Shown piece by piece: positions 40,454-47,872 of a stretch of DNA of 64,000 nt (position 1 is its first letter; every line of letters begins with the position of its first letter). The position numbers were made by a program, and so were the translations under genes. Origin of the DNA: CAIRTM01 sp963723235 (GTDB taxonomy: Bacteria > Desulfobacterota > WTBG01 > CAIYCZ01 > CAIRTM01); contig CAVRPV010000006.1 of NCBI GenBank assembly GCA_963723235.1, positions 310,001-374,000 on the forward strand. The letters run 5' to 3'. The notes beneath the pieces are model-generated. The model worked only from the letters and a program-made list of their open reading frames with translations, searched no databases and was not told the origin of the DNA.

Positions 40454-40696
40454 ATATTTATTTACATACTAAATAGTAATAATTAACACTTTAGATTTAA
40501 AATATTAAACTTCTTATTCATTAAAATCGAATAAAAATTAATTGTATTTTTTAGAGGCAATCTATATTTTTTTATTGATATCTATTGATAACATTGGCTT
40601 GATTTTTTAAAAAAAGAAAAAACCGCTTGAAAAAAAAAATTTATAGTCTAAATAGGTAGATAGACCAATAATACTTTTTGTTAAATAATTAGTTTG

Positions 40697-40773
40697 AAAA
40701 AAGCCAAACCAGTCGTGAGGCTGGGACGGAAAGCCACGGGTTTTATACATTGATATAAAATAGCCGGGTTACC
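40697..40773 (+). ncRNA. Cyclic-di-GMP-I (GEMM) riboswitch aptamer, left arm
   Basis: The order of elements matches the class I aptamer: AAAGCCAAACC, a 6-bp P1b hairpin CCAGTC-GTGA-GGCTGG closed by a GNRA tetraloop, the joining segment GACGGAAAGCCACGGG, a P2 hairpin and the 3' segment AGCCGGGTTACC. The 3' segment is also the 5' arm of a terminator, so ligand binding should prevent termination (an ON switch). It lies 560 bases upstream of the first peptide gene. Ligand identity (c-di-GMP or the cGAMP-responsive Ib subclass) needs an assay. Confidence 0.85.
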
Positions 40774-40802
40774 AAACAATTGGTAGCCCGGCTATTTTTT
40801 TT
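40760..40802 (+). terminator. Terminator overlapping the left riboswitch
   Basis: A 16-bp hairpin (5' arm ATAGCCGGGTTACCAA, 4-base loop, one G-T pair) ends in a run of eight T residues. Its 5' arm is the 3' part of the aptamer, giving a classic mutually exclusive expression platform. Confidence 0.88.
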
Positions 40803-40875
40803 GTTTCGCGGTTTCTGCTATCGTCCTATTGGATCAGGAGGATAGAGTTTTTTATCTTTATTATTTATACTGGCT

Positions 40876-40960
40876 TGACTGTCGGTAGCATATAGTGAAC
40901 CTCAAGCATGCTATTGTATGCCTTGTGGTTGTATAGTGCATCACTACGTAGCAACAGTCA
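40876..40960 (+). ncRNA. Second conserved structured leader RNA, left arm
   Basis: Three nested helices: TGACTG/CAGTCA (40876-40881 with 40955-40960), AGTGA/TCACT (40894-40898 with 40941-40945) and an inner hairpin with arms 40899-40909 and 40918-40929. The same fold exists at 51580-51661 on the other strand, and inner stem bases change together there (CTCAAG/CTTGTG becomes CCGAAG/CTTCGG). I recognise no known RNA family. Confidence 0.6.
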
Positions 40961-40992
40961 GTCTAAATTAACTCAAGTTCGTGACTAAGTCC

Positions 40993-41043
40993 AAAACCGG
41001 CAACCTTTTAATGGTTGTTCGGATCGGGTTTTTTTCTTTTTTT
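40993..41043 (+). terminator. Second leader terminator, left arm
   Basis: CCG-GCAACC pairs with GGTTGT-T-CGG, extended by AAAACC/GGTTTT, followed by TTTTTTTCTTTTTTT. It is conserved in the right arm and placed just after the second structured RNA. Confidence 0.7.
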
Positions 41044-41332
41044 CTATATCCTGATGGCTATTTGGTTTTAACTCTTTACGTTTCATTTATCGGCTTATAG
41101 AGACAAAGCTTAAGAAAAAAAAGCAGCTATGTAAAAAAATATTTCCGGCGGTAAATTATGATCACAAGTTTCTTGGCTATTGCAGGGGGAAAAATATTTT
41201 TTAAACGTTCCTTTTCGCCTGTTTTCATCACCATGAAAAGGATGGGCCTGGAATATGAGGAGCAGGGAACGCATCTTAATTTTTGTTTTATGAGCAGCAT
41301 TTGAATTCTGACAATCATGAAAAGAAGAAATT

Positions 41333-41461
41333 ATGGAAGACCAGAAGAAGCGCTATGAAACACCGGCAATCATCACCCATACGGAGGAGGAAATCGCCAG
41401 CAGAATCGGGCCGGCGCACAAGGTACCCTCGGGGGGCCCTCCCGGCATTGAGTACCCGTAA
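41333..41461 (+). CDS. RiPP-like precursor peptide, MEDQKK type (left)
   Basis: A 42-residue peptide opening MEDQKKRYETPAI, an amphipathic/acidic stretch TEEEIASRIGPA, and a short variable C-terminus HKVPSGGPPGIEYP. Two paralogues (49394-49522 and 51073-51207) share the first 28 residues almost exactly and differ mainly after GPA, as expected for leader plus core. The YxxP motif is like the element bound by PqqD-type domains in several RiPP systems. The ribosome-binding site is weak here (AAGAAG). It is the first gene after the riboswitch leader. Confidence 0.75.
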   Translation: MEDQKKRYETPAIITHTEEEIASRIGPAHKVPSGGPPGIEYP

Positions 41462-41517
41462 TAGCAACTGCATCTTGCAGGCTTAATAAATTTTTTACCC
41501 ATTAGGAAGGGCTTTTA

Positions 41518-41712
41518 ATGGAAAAAAAACAATGGCTGCAACAATGGCTGGAGAAACGTTCCTACACGAAAGAGGATGTCCTTCACATAGCCGGAAAAAG
41601 GCTGCCGGAGACACCAGATAGGCCATATACGGACCATGATATAGTCAAGATACTCGGCCCGACGTCCTGCGCTGAGAAACCCAGTGTGCCTTCCGGCACG
41701 CAATATCGGTAA
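41518..41712 (+). CDS. RiPP-like precursor peptide, M-x-x-KQW type (left)
   Basis: A 64-residue peptide opening MEKKQWLQQWLEKRSYTKED and ending ILGPTSCAEKPSVPSGTQYR. Its partner at 50828-51016 has the same leader and the same GPT-x-CA...PSGTQ ending but a different centre. The GP[A/T] junction is shared with the MEDQKK peptides. AGGAAGG lies upstream. The Cys and Ser/Thr-rich tail offers sites for modification, but none is shown by sequence. Confidence 0.75.
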   Translation: MEKKQWLQQWLEKRSYTKEDVLHIAGKRLPETPDRPYTDHDIVKILGPTSCAEKPSVPSGTQYR

Positions 41713-41780
41713 CCGCAACATTAACCGGGAGATTTTAACAAGCCCACATAGCAATGACATTTTCATACGGAGAACTCTTT

Positions 41781-41826
41781 ATGAAAAAGATTTTTTTCTG
41801 CCACTTGTAGCAGCATTTTTAAAATG
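41781..41826 (+). pseudogene. Remnant of the secreted-protein gene (signal peptide only)
   Basis: ATGAAAAAGATTTTTTTCTG and the upstream ATTAACCGGGAGATT closely match the start region of the secreted protein at 50759. With one base change of frame it reads MKKIF-LPLVAAFL, then stops. The body of the gene is missing; the MKEQYEKP peptide genes now occupy the place. Confidence 0.6.
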
Positions 41827-41850
41827 CCAAAGGAGAGGAGGTATTGCAGA

Positions 41851-41946
41851 ATGAAAGAACAGTATGAAAAGCCTAAAGTTGTAGAAATTGATTTGGAGGA
41901 ATCTTTCAGTTTTGGACGGCCGCCTGTTAGCCCCATTATGCCATAA
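41851..41946 (+). CDS. RiPP-like precursor peptide, MKEQYEKP type, copy 1
   Basis: A 31-residue peptide: leader MKEQYEKPKVVEIDLEES, tail FSFGRPPVSPIMP. An excellent ribosome-binding site (AGGAGAGGAGG) lies 9 bases upstream. A near-identical copy follows 81 bases later. The YxKPxV motif followed by an acidic helix resembles leader regions recognised by PqqD-like proteins, one of which is encoded 1.1 kb downstream. Confidence 0.72.
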   Translation: MKEQYEKPKVVEIDLEESFSFGRPPVSPIMP

Positions 41947-42027
41947 AGAGCAATTTGGATGTTGGTTGCGATTAACTTTTTAAGAGTTTTAAACAGTGTT
42001 CCATTAGACAAAAGGAGGTATTGCAGA

Positions 42028-42117
42028 ATGAAAGAACAGTATGAAAAGCCTAAAGTTGTAGAAATTGACCTGGAGGAATCTTTCAGTTTTGGGCGGCCGC
42101 CTGTTAGCCCTCTTTGA
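42028..42117 (+). CDS. RiPP-like precursor peptide, MKEQYEKP type, copy 2
   Basis: A 29-residue tandem copy of the preceding peptide, identical until the last residues (ending SPL instead of SPIMP), with the same upstream AAGGAGG. DNA identity over about 95 bases shows a recent duplication. Confidence 0.72.
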   Translation: MKEQYEKPKVVEIDLEESFSFGRPPVSPL

Positions 42118-42174
42118 TTGATTATCGTTCATGGTGATATCTCCAAAGAATTGTGTCAATACTTGCGGGTGTGA

Positions 42175-43068
42175 ATGCAGACACACGTAACGACCGGTTT
42201 TGGCGGTTATGTTGTGCGGTTTGTTTGTGAAGATGCAGGGGTAGTGGATCTTCTTGATTTGCACTTCCGTGAACACGTGACCGACGCAGAGCCGGATGTC
42301 ACGCTTGCTATGAGGGTTGTTGCGCCGGGTGTGATCGCGAAGGTTGATGATCTTTCTGAATCGTACTATGCTTTTTTTGATCAGGGGACCGTCAATTTTG
42401 GCCCCAACCTGCTTGAGGGGCGCTGGGATTTCGACAGTAAGATATTTACCCTGAAGGTCAGCCGCGAACTCATGGTGCAGGAGGAGTTGTGGCTTTTTGA
42501 CCGGTTTTTATGCAGGCTGTATTATACCCTGGTGATGAGGGACAGGCGCCGAAGCTCCAGGCCGTTGATTGTACATTGTGCAGGGGTGGTCCGCGATGGC
42601 AGGGGCTATATTTTCTTCGGTCCCCCGGGAAGCGGAAAAAGCACGGCAGCCGGCCTGTCCAGACACTATCATATCATGCATGATGATATGAACATTGTGA
42701 CCTTGGACGGTGACCGGGTGCAGGTTCAAGGTGTTCCCTTCAACCCGAAGCTGATCGAACGCACCAATGTCGGCGTGCCCCTGTCGATGATCTGTTCGCT
42801 GCATCAGTCAGCTGCGGTACGCCTTGAACGGGGAACACAGGATGAGTTCCTGCAGAAAGTCGTACCGGAAAATTTTCTGCCGCTGCCGCTTTTCACCAAC
42901 GATCGCAAGCATGCTTTTCAGTACTTGTTGGCATGCCTCAGGGACTTGAGTCGGCAGGTACCCTATTACCGCTTGTATTTTAAAAAAGACGAAAGCTTTT
43001 GGGACCATATCGCAACAGTGGAGGTTTTGCATGGACAACATTCAGCAGATGTACATCAAAAGAATTGA
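42175..43068 (+). CDS. HPr kinase-like P-loop protein 1
   Basis: A 297-residue protein of the HPr-kinase-related group. The P-loop reads FFGPPGSGKST near residue 150, preceded by LIVHCAGVVRDGRGY, a hallmark of these proteins, and followed by MHDDMNIVTLDGD, where HPr kinases hold a catalytic/metal-binding acid pair. The N-terminal 130 residues are a beta-rich domain shared with the protein at 44497. It probably phosphorylates or activates a peptide or carrier. It overlaps the PqqD-like gene by about 38 bases. Confidence 0.78.
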   Translation: MQTHVTTGFGGYVVRFVCEDAGVVDLLDLHFREHVTDAEPDVTLAMRVVAPGVIAKVDDLSESYYAFFDQGTVNFGPNLLEGRWDFDSKIFTLKVSRELMVQEELWLFDRFLCRLYYTLVMRDRRRSSRPLIVHCAGVVRDGRGYIFFGPPGSGKSTAAGLSRHYHIMHDDMNIVTLDGDRVQVQGVPFNPKLIERTNVGVPLSMICSLHQSAAVRLERGTQDEFLQKVVPENFLPLPLFTNDRKHAFQYLLACLRDLSRQVPYYRLYFKKDESFWDHIATVEVLHGQHSADVHQKN

Positions 43069-43328
43069 AGACAATGCCGTCTGGACGAAGCTGGACAAGG
43101 GCACCATGATTATTATGACAGCGGATATAGGAAAAGGTGCTGGACCTCAACAAGACAGCGGCCTGTCTCTGGGAAAAGAGCGATGGCTCGCAGACGGTCG
43201 GAGCGCTTGTGGAACACCTGTGCCAGACGTATGACGTGGACGCGGAGGCCGCACTCGCTGACGTCATTGATTTTATTGAGGCTATGAAAAAGAAGAACCT
43301 GCTCGCGGTTTCAGAGGCTGCGATATAA
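43031..43328 (+). CDS. PqqD-like peptide-binding protein (one frameshift)
   Basis: About 98 residues after correction. The N-terminus (MDNIQQMYIKRIEDNAVW) and the C-terminal winged-helix-like part (VLDLNKTAACLWEKSDGSQT, then VGALVEHLCQTYDVD) join if one A is removed from the run at about 43133. This is the PqqD/RRE fold that binds leader peptides in many RiPP systems; NCBI has a related family named for the HPr-rel-A system. Its place between a kinase-like gene and a glycosyltransferase supports a peptide chaperone role. Confidence 0.78.
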
Positions 43329-43354
43329 CGCCGCGCCAAACGGAGTGTCCCTGC

Positions 43355-44500
43355 ATGAAATCACGTGTCAGTGCATGCATGATCGTTAAAGACGAGGAGG
43401 CGAACCTTGCCCGGTGCCTCCGCAGCATCCGAGGCGCAGTTGATGAAATAATCGTGGTCGACACGGGCTCCCGCGATGCAACCGTCGAAATCGCCCGATC
43501 CTTCGATGCACATGTATACTTCTGCCCCTGGGAGGATAATTTCTCCATTCCCCGCAATGTGTCCATCGAGCATGCGCAGGGGGAGTGGATTTTCTTGATC
43601 GATGCCGATGAAGAGCTGGAAAGCGCTGCACGGGACACAATCCAAAAACTTGTATGCAACAATACCCTGCTTGGGTACTCCGTGCTCATAGAAATGCATC
43701 CGGACTTTACCCCGATGAGGAGTCTGCGTTTGTTCAGGAATATGCCTTCCTTGCGTTTTAGAGGGGTCTTTCATGAAGAGTTGACAGTACCCCGGGACAG
43801 CGCCGACAGGGTCATGCCTGCCGACATACGGATTATTCACACACCTTTTAATCAGGAAATAACAGACAGGAAATATGAGCGCAATGTCACGCTTTTGCGC
43901 AAGCATCTGAACGAATACCCTGATGATGCGTATCAAATGCTCGATCTTGCGCGGCTATACCTGGGGAAGGATGCCGCGGCTGAGGCTGAAATACTTTTGC
44001 AGCGTGCCCGCGGGATTATTCTCGACCATACTCCATCGTACAGCAGGCAGAAGCTGGAGGTGTGCCGTTCTTTTTATTATTCGCTGCACTACGGATGTTT
44101 GTTGCAAAAAAACAGCGATATCCGGGAGCGCCTGACAGTGTGCCGGGAAGCCATTGAGACCCTGCCGGAATGCCCCTTGTTTTATTATCATGCGGCCAAC
44201 CTGTATTATGCATTGCAACAGTATGAGGCGGCCATCGGGCATTTTGAGAAATGCATTGCATTTGGAAAGCAGCCGGCACGTGATGTGACCATTTTGTATC
44301 CCCGCGAGTGTCTCAGCAGTCTCCCTCTTGCCGGTTTGGGATATTCTTTATTCAGGGAAAAAAAATATATGCAGGCCACCCGCTATTTTAAGGCATCCCT
44401 TGCATACAAACAGGATCATGCCATTGATGTAATGTTAGCTTCGGCATCACTGCTTGCAGAAAAAGCCGAATGCACTGCCGGCAGCCTTCCGCGCCCATGA
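43355..44500 (+). CDS. GT2 glycosyltransferase with TPR-like tail (SunS-like)
   Basis: A 381-residue protein. The GT-A domain begins SACMIVKDEEANLARCLRSI, the nucleotide-sugar site follows in VDTGSRDATVEIA, and the metal-binding DxD in FLIDADEELE. From about residue 190 helical repeats resemble TPRs. This is the layout of SunS, the S-glycosyltransferase of sublancin, and of related proteins in peptide clusters, so a peptide may be the acceptor. GGAG lies upstream, and the stop overlaps the next start (ATGA). Confidence 0.82.
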   Translation: MKSRVSACMIVKDEEANLARCLRSIRGAVDEIIVVDTGSRDATVEIARSFDAHVYFCPWEDNFSIPRNVSIEHAQGEWIFLIDADEELESAARDTIQKLVCNNTLLGYSVLIEMHPDFTPMRSLRLFRNMPSLRFRGVFHEELTVPRDSADRVMPADIRIIHTPFNQEITDRKYERNVTLLRKHLNEYPDDAYQMLDLARLYLGKDAAAEAEILLQRARGIILDHTPSYSRQKLEVCRSFYYSLHYGCLLQKNSDIRERLTVCREAIETLPECPLFYYHAANLYYALQQYEAAIGHFEKCIAFGKQPARDVTILYPRECLSSLPLAGLGYSLFREKKYMQATRYFKASLAYKQDHAIDVMLASASLLAEKAECTAGSLPRP

Positions 44501-45912
44501 ATCATCATCTCCCGGTTTATTTCGGTCGGTTCGCGCTCGCTATAGTATCTCCCTCAAAATCGGTCATTGATCATCTGCGGCTATTCTTTGCCGGGTATGA
44601 ATGTGGTCGGAAAGCCACTGCCACCCTGCATATTCTCACATCCAGAGATTTGCCTCCTCCCCGGGAACAGCTGTTATCCAAGCAGTGGACCGCTTTGGCA
44701 GTGCATGACAATGGGTTTGAAATAGGTCCCAATGTGATACAGGGAAGAATTCTACCGGATCAGTGTACCTTCATTATTACGGTGCATGAAGATTTGTTTT
44801 TGCCGGGACTTGCAAATGTGATCAATGCTTTTTTTTACCGTCTCTACTATACCTTGTGCGCTCTCAACAAAACTCACAGCTGCATTATCCATGGTTGCGG
44901 CGTGATGCGCGATCAGATCGGCTATCTGTTTATCGGGCCGCATCACTCGGGGAAAACAACCATCGGACTGTTATCAGGCGCCCCCATTCTGCATGATGAT
45001 CAGATGATCCTCACGCTTGAAGGCGACACGCTTACCATGGACAGCCCGCCGCTACCGGCGCGGGATAATCTCAGGCAGCGGCCCGAAGCGCCCTGTGTAC
45101 TCGAAAGGATTTTCCTTGCGGTAAAGGATGAACAGTTCTCTGTCAGGCAGCTCGCTCCGGAGCATGCGGTGGCGTGCCTTTATAATGATGTTGTGATGCC
45201 CCATACGCTTCTCTCCGTTGCTGCGAACGCGGCCCGCATGCGCAAGGCGCAGTTGTGTTTTGCCCTTCAGCGGGCAGTACCTGTGTTTGAGCTGCATTTT
45301 GACAGGCAGGGGCAATTCTGGGAACAGCTCAGCACGATGCAATGGCCTATATCGATAAATGAGCATACAATTGATACAGCCGGTGATAGGCCGAAGAGAT
45401 TTGTCAGTCGTGTATGGCTTGAGCAGTATCAGCAGTCGGGCGCCGGAAGCTTAACCATTCTCAGCGGGAGCATGGCGCCGCTGATCAATACGGGGGATCA
45501 GATTTGTGTCCGCAAAACGCCGCTTGACCGTATCCATATCGGCGACATCATTACTTTTTGGAAAGGGGGGGAATTGATTACTCATCGCGTCATACGTACA
45601 TGCATCAGAGAGGGAGGAGTATGCTTTGTGGAGCGGGGTGACAAGCATCCTCATCATTCTTTCATTGATGCAGCATCGGTCATCGGCAAGGTAGCCAGGA
45701 TCAATAAGGGCAGCCATAGTGTTGAGATGCACAAACTGCACTGGCAGATATTTAACCGAACTGTCGGAGTTCTGTTTTTAAGCATCTTTTTTTTACGCCT
45801 CCTGGCCCGGCGTATTCCATTTCTTCCCCAGCAGGTTAAAGGTGGCGGCAATAAAATTTTAACTGTTCTGACGAGAATAAAAAACAAAGCTCTTAATGCT
45901 CAGTTCAGGTGA
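44497..45912 (+). CDS. HPr kinase-like domain fused to S26B-type signal peptidase
   Basis: A 471-residue fusion. The N-terminal 300 residues repeat the layout of the kinase-like protein at 42175: IIHGCGVMRDQIGY, P-loop FIGPHHSGKTTIG and LHDDQMILTLEGD. From about residue 315 comes a Sec11-type peptidase: Ser in LSGSMAPLINTGDQI, His in ELITHRVIR and Asp in VERGDKHP, i.e. the Ser-His-Asp set of S26B. A C-terminal membrane helix (VGVLFLSIFFLRLLA) follows. One protein could thus modify and cleave a peptide at the membrane. The start at 44497 is coupled to the glycosyltransferase gene. Confidence 0.82.
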   Translation: MNHHLPVYFGRFALAIVSPSKSVIDHLRLFFAGYECGRKATATLHILTSRDLPPPREQLLSKQWTALAVHDNGFEIGPNVIQGRILPDQCTFIITVHEDLFLPGLANVINAFFYRLYYTLCALNKTHSCIIHGCGVMRDQIGYLFIGPHHSGKTTIGLLSGAPILHDDQMILTLEGDTLTMDSPPLPARDNLRQRPEAPCVLERIFLAVKDEQFSVRQLAPEHAVACLYNDVVMPHTLLSVAANAARMRKAQLCFALQRAVPVFELHFDRQGQFWEQLSTMQWPISINEHTIDTAGDRPKRFVSRVWLEQYQQSGAGSLTILSGSMAPLINTGDQICVRKTPLDRIHIGDIITFWKGGELITHRVIRTCIREGGVCFVERGDKHPHHSFIDAASVIGKVARINKGSHSVEMHKLHWQIFNRTVGVLFLSIFFLRLLARRIPFLPQQVKGGGNKILTVLTRIKNKALNAQFR

Positions 45913-45982
45913 AACAAACGAGACTTGCAAAGCTGGCTGCATCCTGTAAAGTAATAATGAATGATGTCATCTTGAGTCTAAC

Positions 45983-46180
45983 ATGGTCCCCATAATAGAA
46001 CTACAGAACATCTCTAAATATTACCCGAAAGCGGCGGGGGTATCGCGGCTTATAATCCCCAAAATTGAGGGGGGCAAAGCCCTCACCTTATGCAGGTTGT
46101 GGCCTTCACAGTTGAATAATGTCTCGCCAAAGGCCGCGCTCGCAAGGCCGATGAGCAGCTATTCAAAGAATGTCAGATAG
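45983..46180 (+). pseudogene. Truncated ABC ATPase start
   Basis: The first 15 residues, MVPIIELQNISKYYP, are typical of an ABC transporter ATPase N-terminus. After that the frame leaves the family and soon overlaps IS-derived sequence on the other strand, so an exporter gene was cut here by rearrangement. Confidence 0.5.
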
Positions 46181-46233
46181 GCCTCCTTGAATCGCATCTT
46201 CCGTACCTCCTGCAGCATTTCTGTCCGTTTCAT
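46159..46233 (-). pseudogene. Transposase N-terminal remnant (ISNCY-like)
   Basis: A 24-residue frame MKRTEMLQEVRKMRFKEAYL with a GGAGG site upstream resembles the start of ISNCY-type transposases. The upstream sequence holds two CCGGACAG repeats, as at such IS ends. It stops after 24 residues. Confidence 0.5.
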
Positions 46234-46464
46234 GAGTCACCTCCAGCAGTGACTCTAAACCGGACAGTTCATGTGCTACAAGACCGGACAGATTATAAAC
46301 TCCCAACACAAAGGAAAAAGCAATTGACCGCCGCACGCAAAAATCGTATAGATTGTTGGCAGTCACAACCGTTAACCAACGGCGGCTTGTAGTGTTTTAA
46401 AATCGTTTTGGCGACATTAACTAAAAATCGAGGCGCTCTTCAAAGCACAAAAAAGTAGCCCACA

Positions 46465-47619
46465 ATGACAGCCAAGCAAACTTCAATCTACGCACTCATC
46501 GCTGGAAATCATTCTGATGGTCCTTTGAATGATGACGTACTGAAGGTCTTATATGATCACAACCTTTTACCTTATTTCTTTTCTAGTAACAGGGCATTTC
46601 CCGTTGAACTTCAGAAAACCAGACGGACTATTCTGATAAAACAGCAGCTTGTATATCAGTTGGCTTGTAGGGACTTGGTGCAAGTGGTTGAGGCTTTGGA
46701 AGCAGTCGGTGTTGAATACCGGGTGTTGAAAGGAATCGCAATTGCTCAGACCTATCCTTATCCATATGCAAGGAGCATGGGAGATCATGACATTTGTGTC
46801 CATGTTGAGAATTTTGATCAGGCAATAGTGGCTATTGCGTCATTAGGATATCAAAGGAGCGAAAGGGAAGATACAGAAAGTGACGTGGGCTTTTTCAAAG
46901 AGGGCCACCTCAAAATCGAACTTCACAGACAATTGTTCGACCATGGTCGTGTGCGTAATGGCGAGGATTTGCTGCATGAGCTTTGGGCAGATGCTTTCGA
47001 GATCATGGTAGGCAGCAAGGTTATTCTTGTTCCTCAAATAGAGACTCATTTTAAATATTTAATCATTCACATGTTGAGGCATCTGATATATACAGGAATT
47101 GGCATCCGGAATTTGATAGATATTGTTCACTTTAGTACAGTTCACGCTGTTGACTGCAAATCCTATCAAACCTATTTTGATGACTATGGCTATGGTGCCT
47201 TTTATAGAGCGATTATCTCGATCTGTGTCTATGAATTAGGCATGAAAATAGATGATCATTCCTGGCTATATAATAAAGAGGAATTGGTGATTAGAGATTT
47301 GTCATCGTATATTCTCCAAAGTGGCGCTTTTGGTGGTAGCGATGAAGCGCTTATCAGAGAAATTTATACCCGGCTTTTGAAACCCAATCAAAAAAACCAT
47401 GTGTTTATAATAATATTGTCGTCTCTATTCCCAAGTTCAAAAGCGATCGGTGCTTGCTACAGTTATGTGACTAAATGGCCTGTGCTGCTTCCTGTAGCAT
47501 GGGTACACCGATGGCTTAGGTTCACTTTAAAGACCAAACTCTATGTGATCACAAAGACTAAGAATAGCTTTGTTATAAAAGATCGCTTGATGAAGGGTTT
47601 GGGTTTGCATGATTATTGA
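46465..47619 (+). CDS. Nucleotidyltransferase-family protein (PF14907-like)
   Basis: A 384-residue protein with the NTP_transf_5 pattern: VEYRVLKGIAIAQTYPYPYA, then RSMGDHDICVHVENFDQA (DxD-like metal site) and LKIELHRQLFDHGR, followed by a helical C-terminal half. Members sit in peptide-modification and HPr-kinase-related loci; the substrate of the family is not established. The frame is intact. Lower GC content than the core genes and IS remnants on both sides suggest separate acquisition. Confidence 0.75.
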   Translation: MTAKQTSIYALIAGNHSDGPLNDDVLKVLYDHNLLPYFFSSNRAFPVELQKTRRTILIKQQLVYQLACRDLVQVVEALEAVGVEYRVLKGIAIAQTYPYPYARSMGDHDICVHVENFDQAIVAIASLGYQRSEREDTESDVGFFKEGHLKIELHRQLFDHGRVRNGEDLLHELWADAFEIMVGSKVILVPQIETHFKYLIIHMLRHLIYTGIGIRNLIDIVHFSTVHAVDCKSYQTYFDDYGYGAFYRAIISICVYELGMKIDDHSWLYNKEELVIRDLSSYILQSGAFGGSDEALIREIYTRLLKPNQKNHVFIIILSSLFPSSKAIGACYSYVTKWPVLLPVAWVHRWLRFTLKTKLYVITKTKNSFVIKDRLMKGLGLHDY

Positions 47620-47652
47620 AGCTTACACCGCCCCTGTTTTATAGTTTGCCCA

Positions 47653-47810
47653 TCTCAAAACAAGTTCCGATCAAGAAGGCCGTTGCCGTTTCCCGTGGGG
47701 CAGAGGGAAACTCAGCATCACATGCAGGCATGTAGCTGTCCTTCAGGTACTGGTTTGCTGCCCTCATTGTTGTGATCTCCAGTTTTGCCAATTCGTTTGT
47801 ACGCCGACGG
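47653..47810 (-). pseudogene. Transposase C-terminal region remnant
   Basis: On the minus strand RTNELAKLEITTMRAANQYL, then KDSYMPACDAEFPSAPRETA resemble the segment of ISNCY-type transposases where integrase core meets C-terminus (NQYL...LPxxNxxF). The fragment is not open at either end. Its order relative to the fragment at 46159 rules out a single intact parent copy in place. Confidence 0.45.
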
Positions 47811-47872
47811 CACAGCTATAACTGCATGAGCGAAGGACTGAATCCGGTTCTGTCTGCTCACCTCCTGTACGT

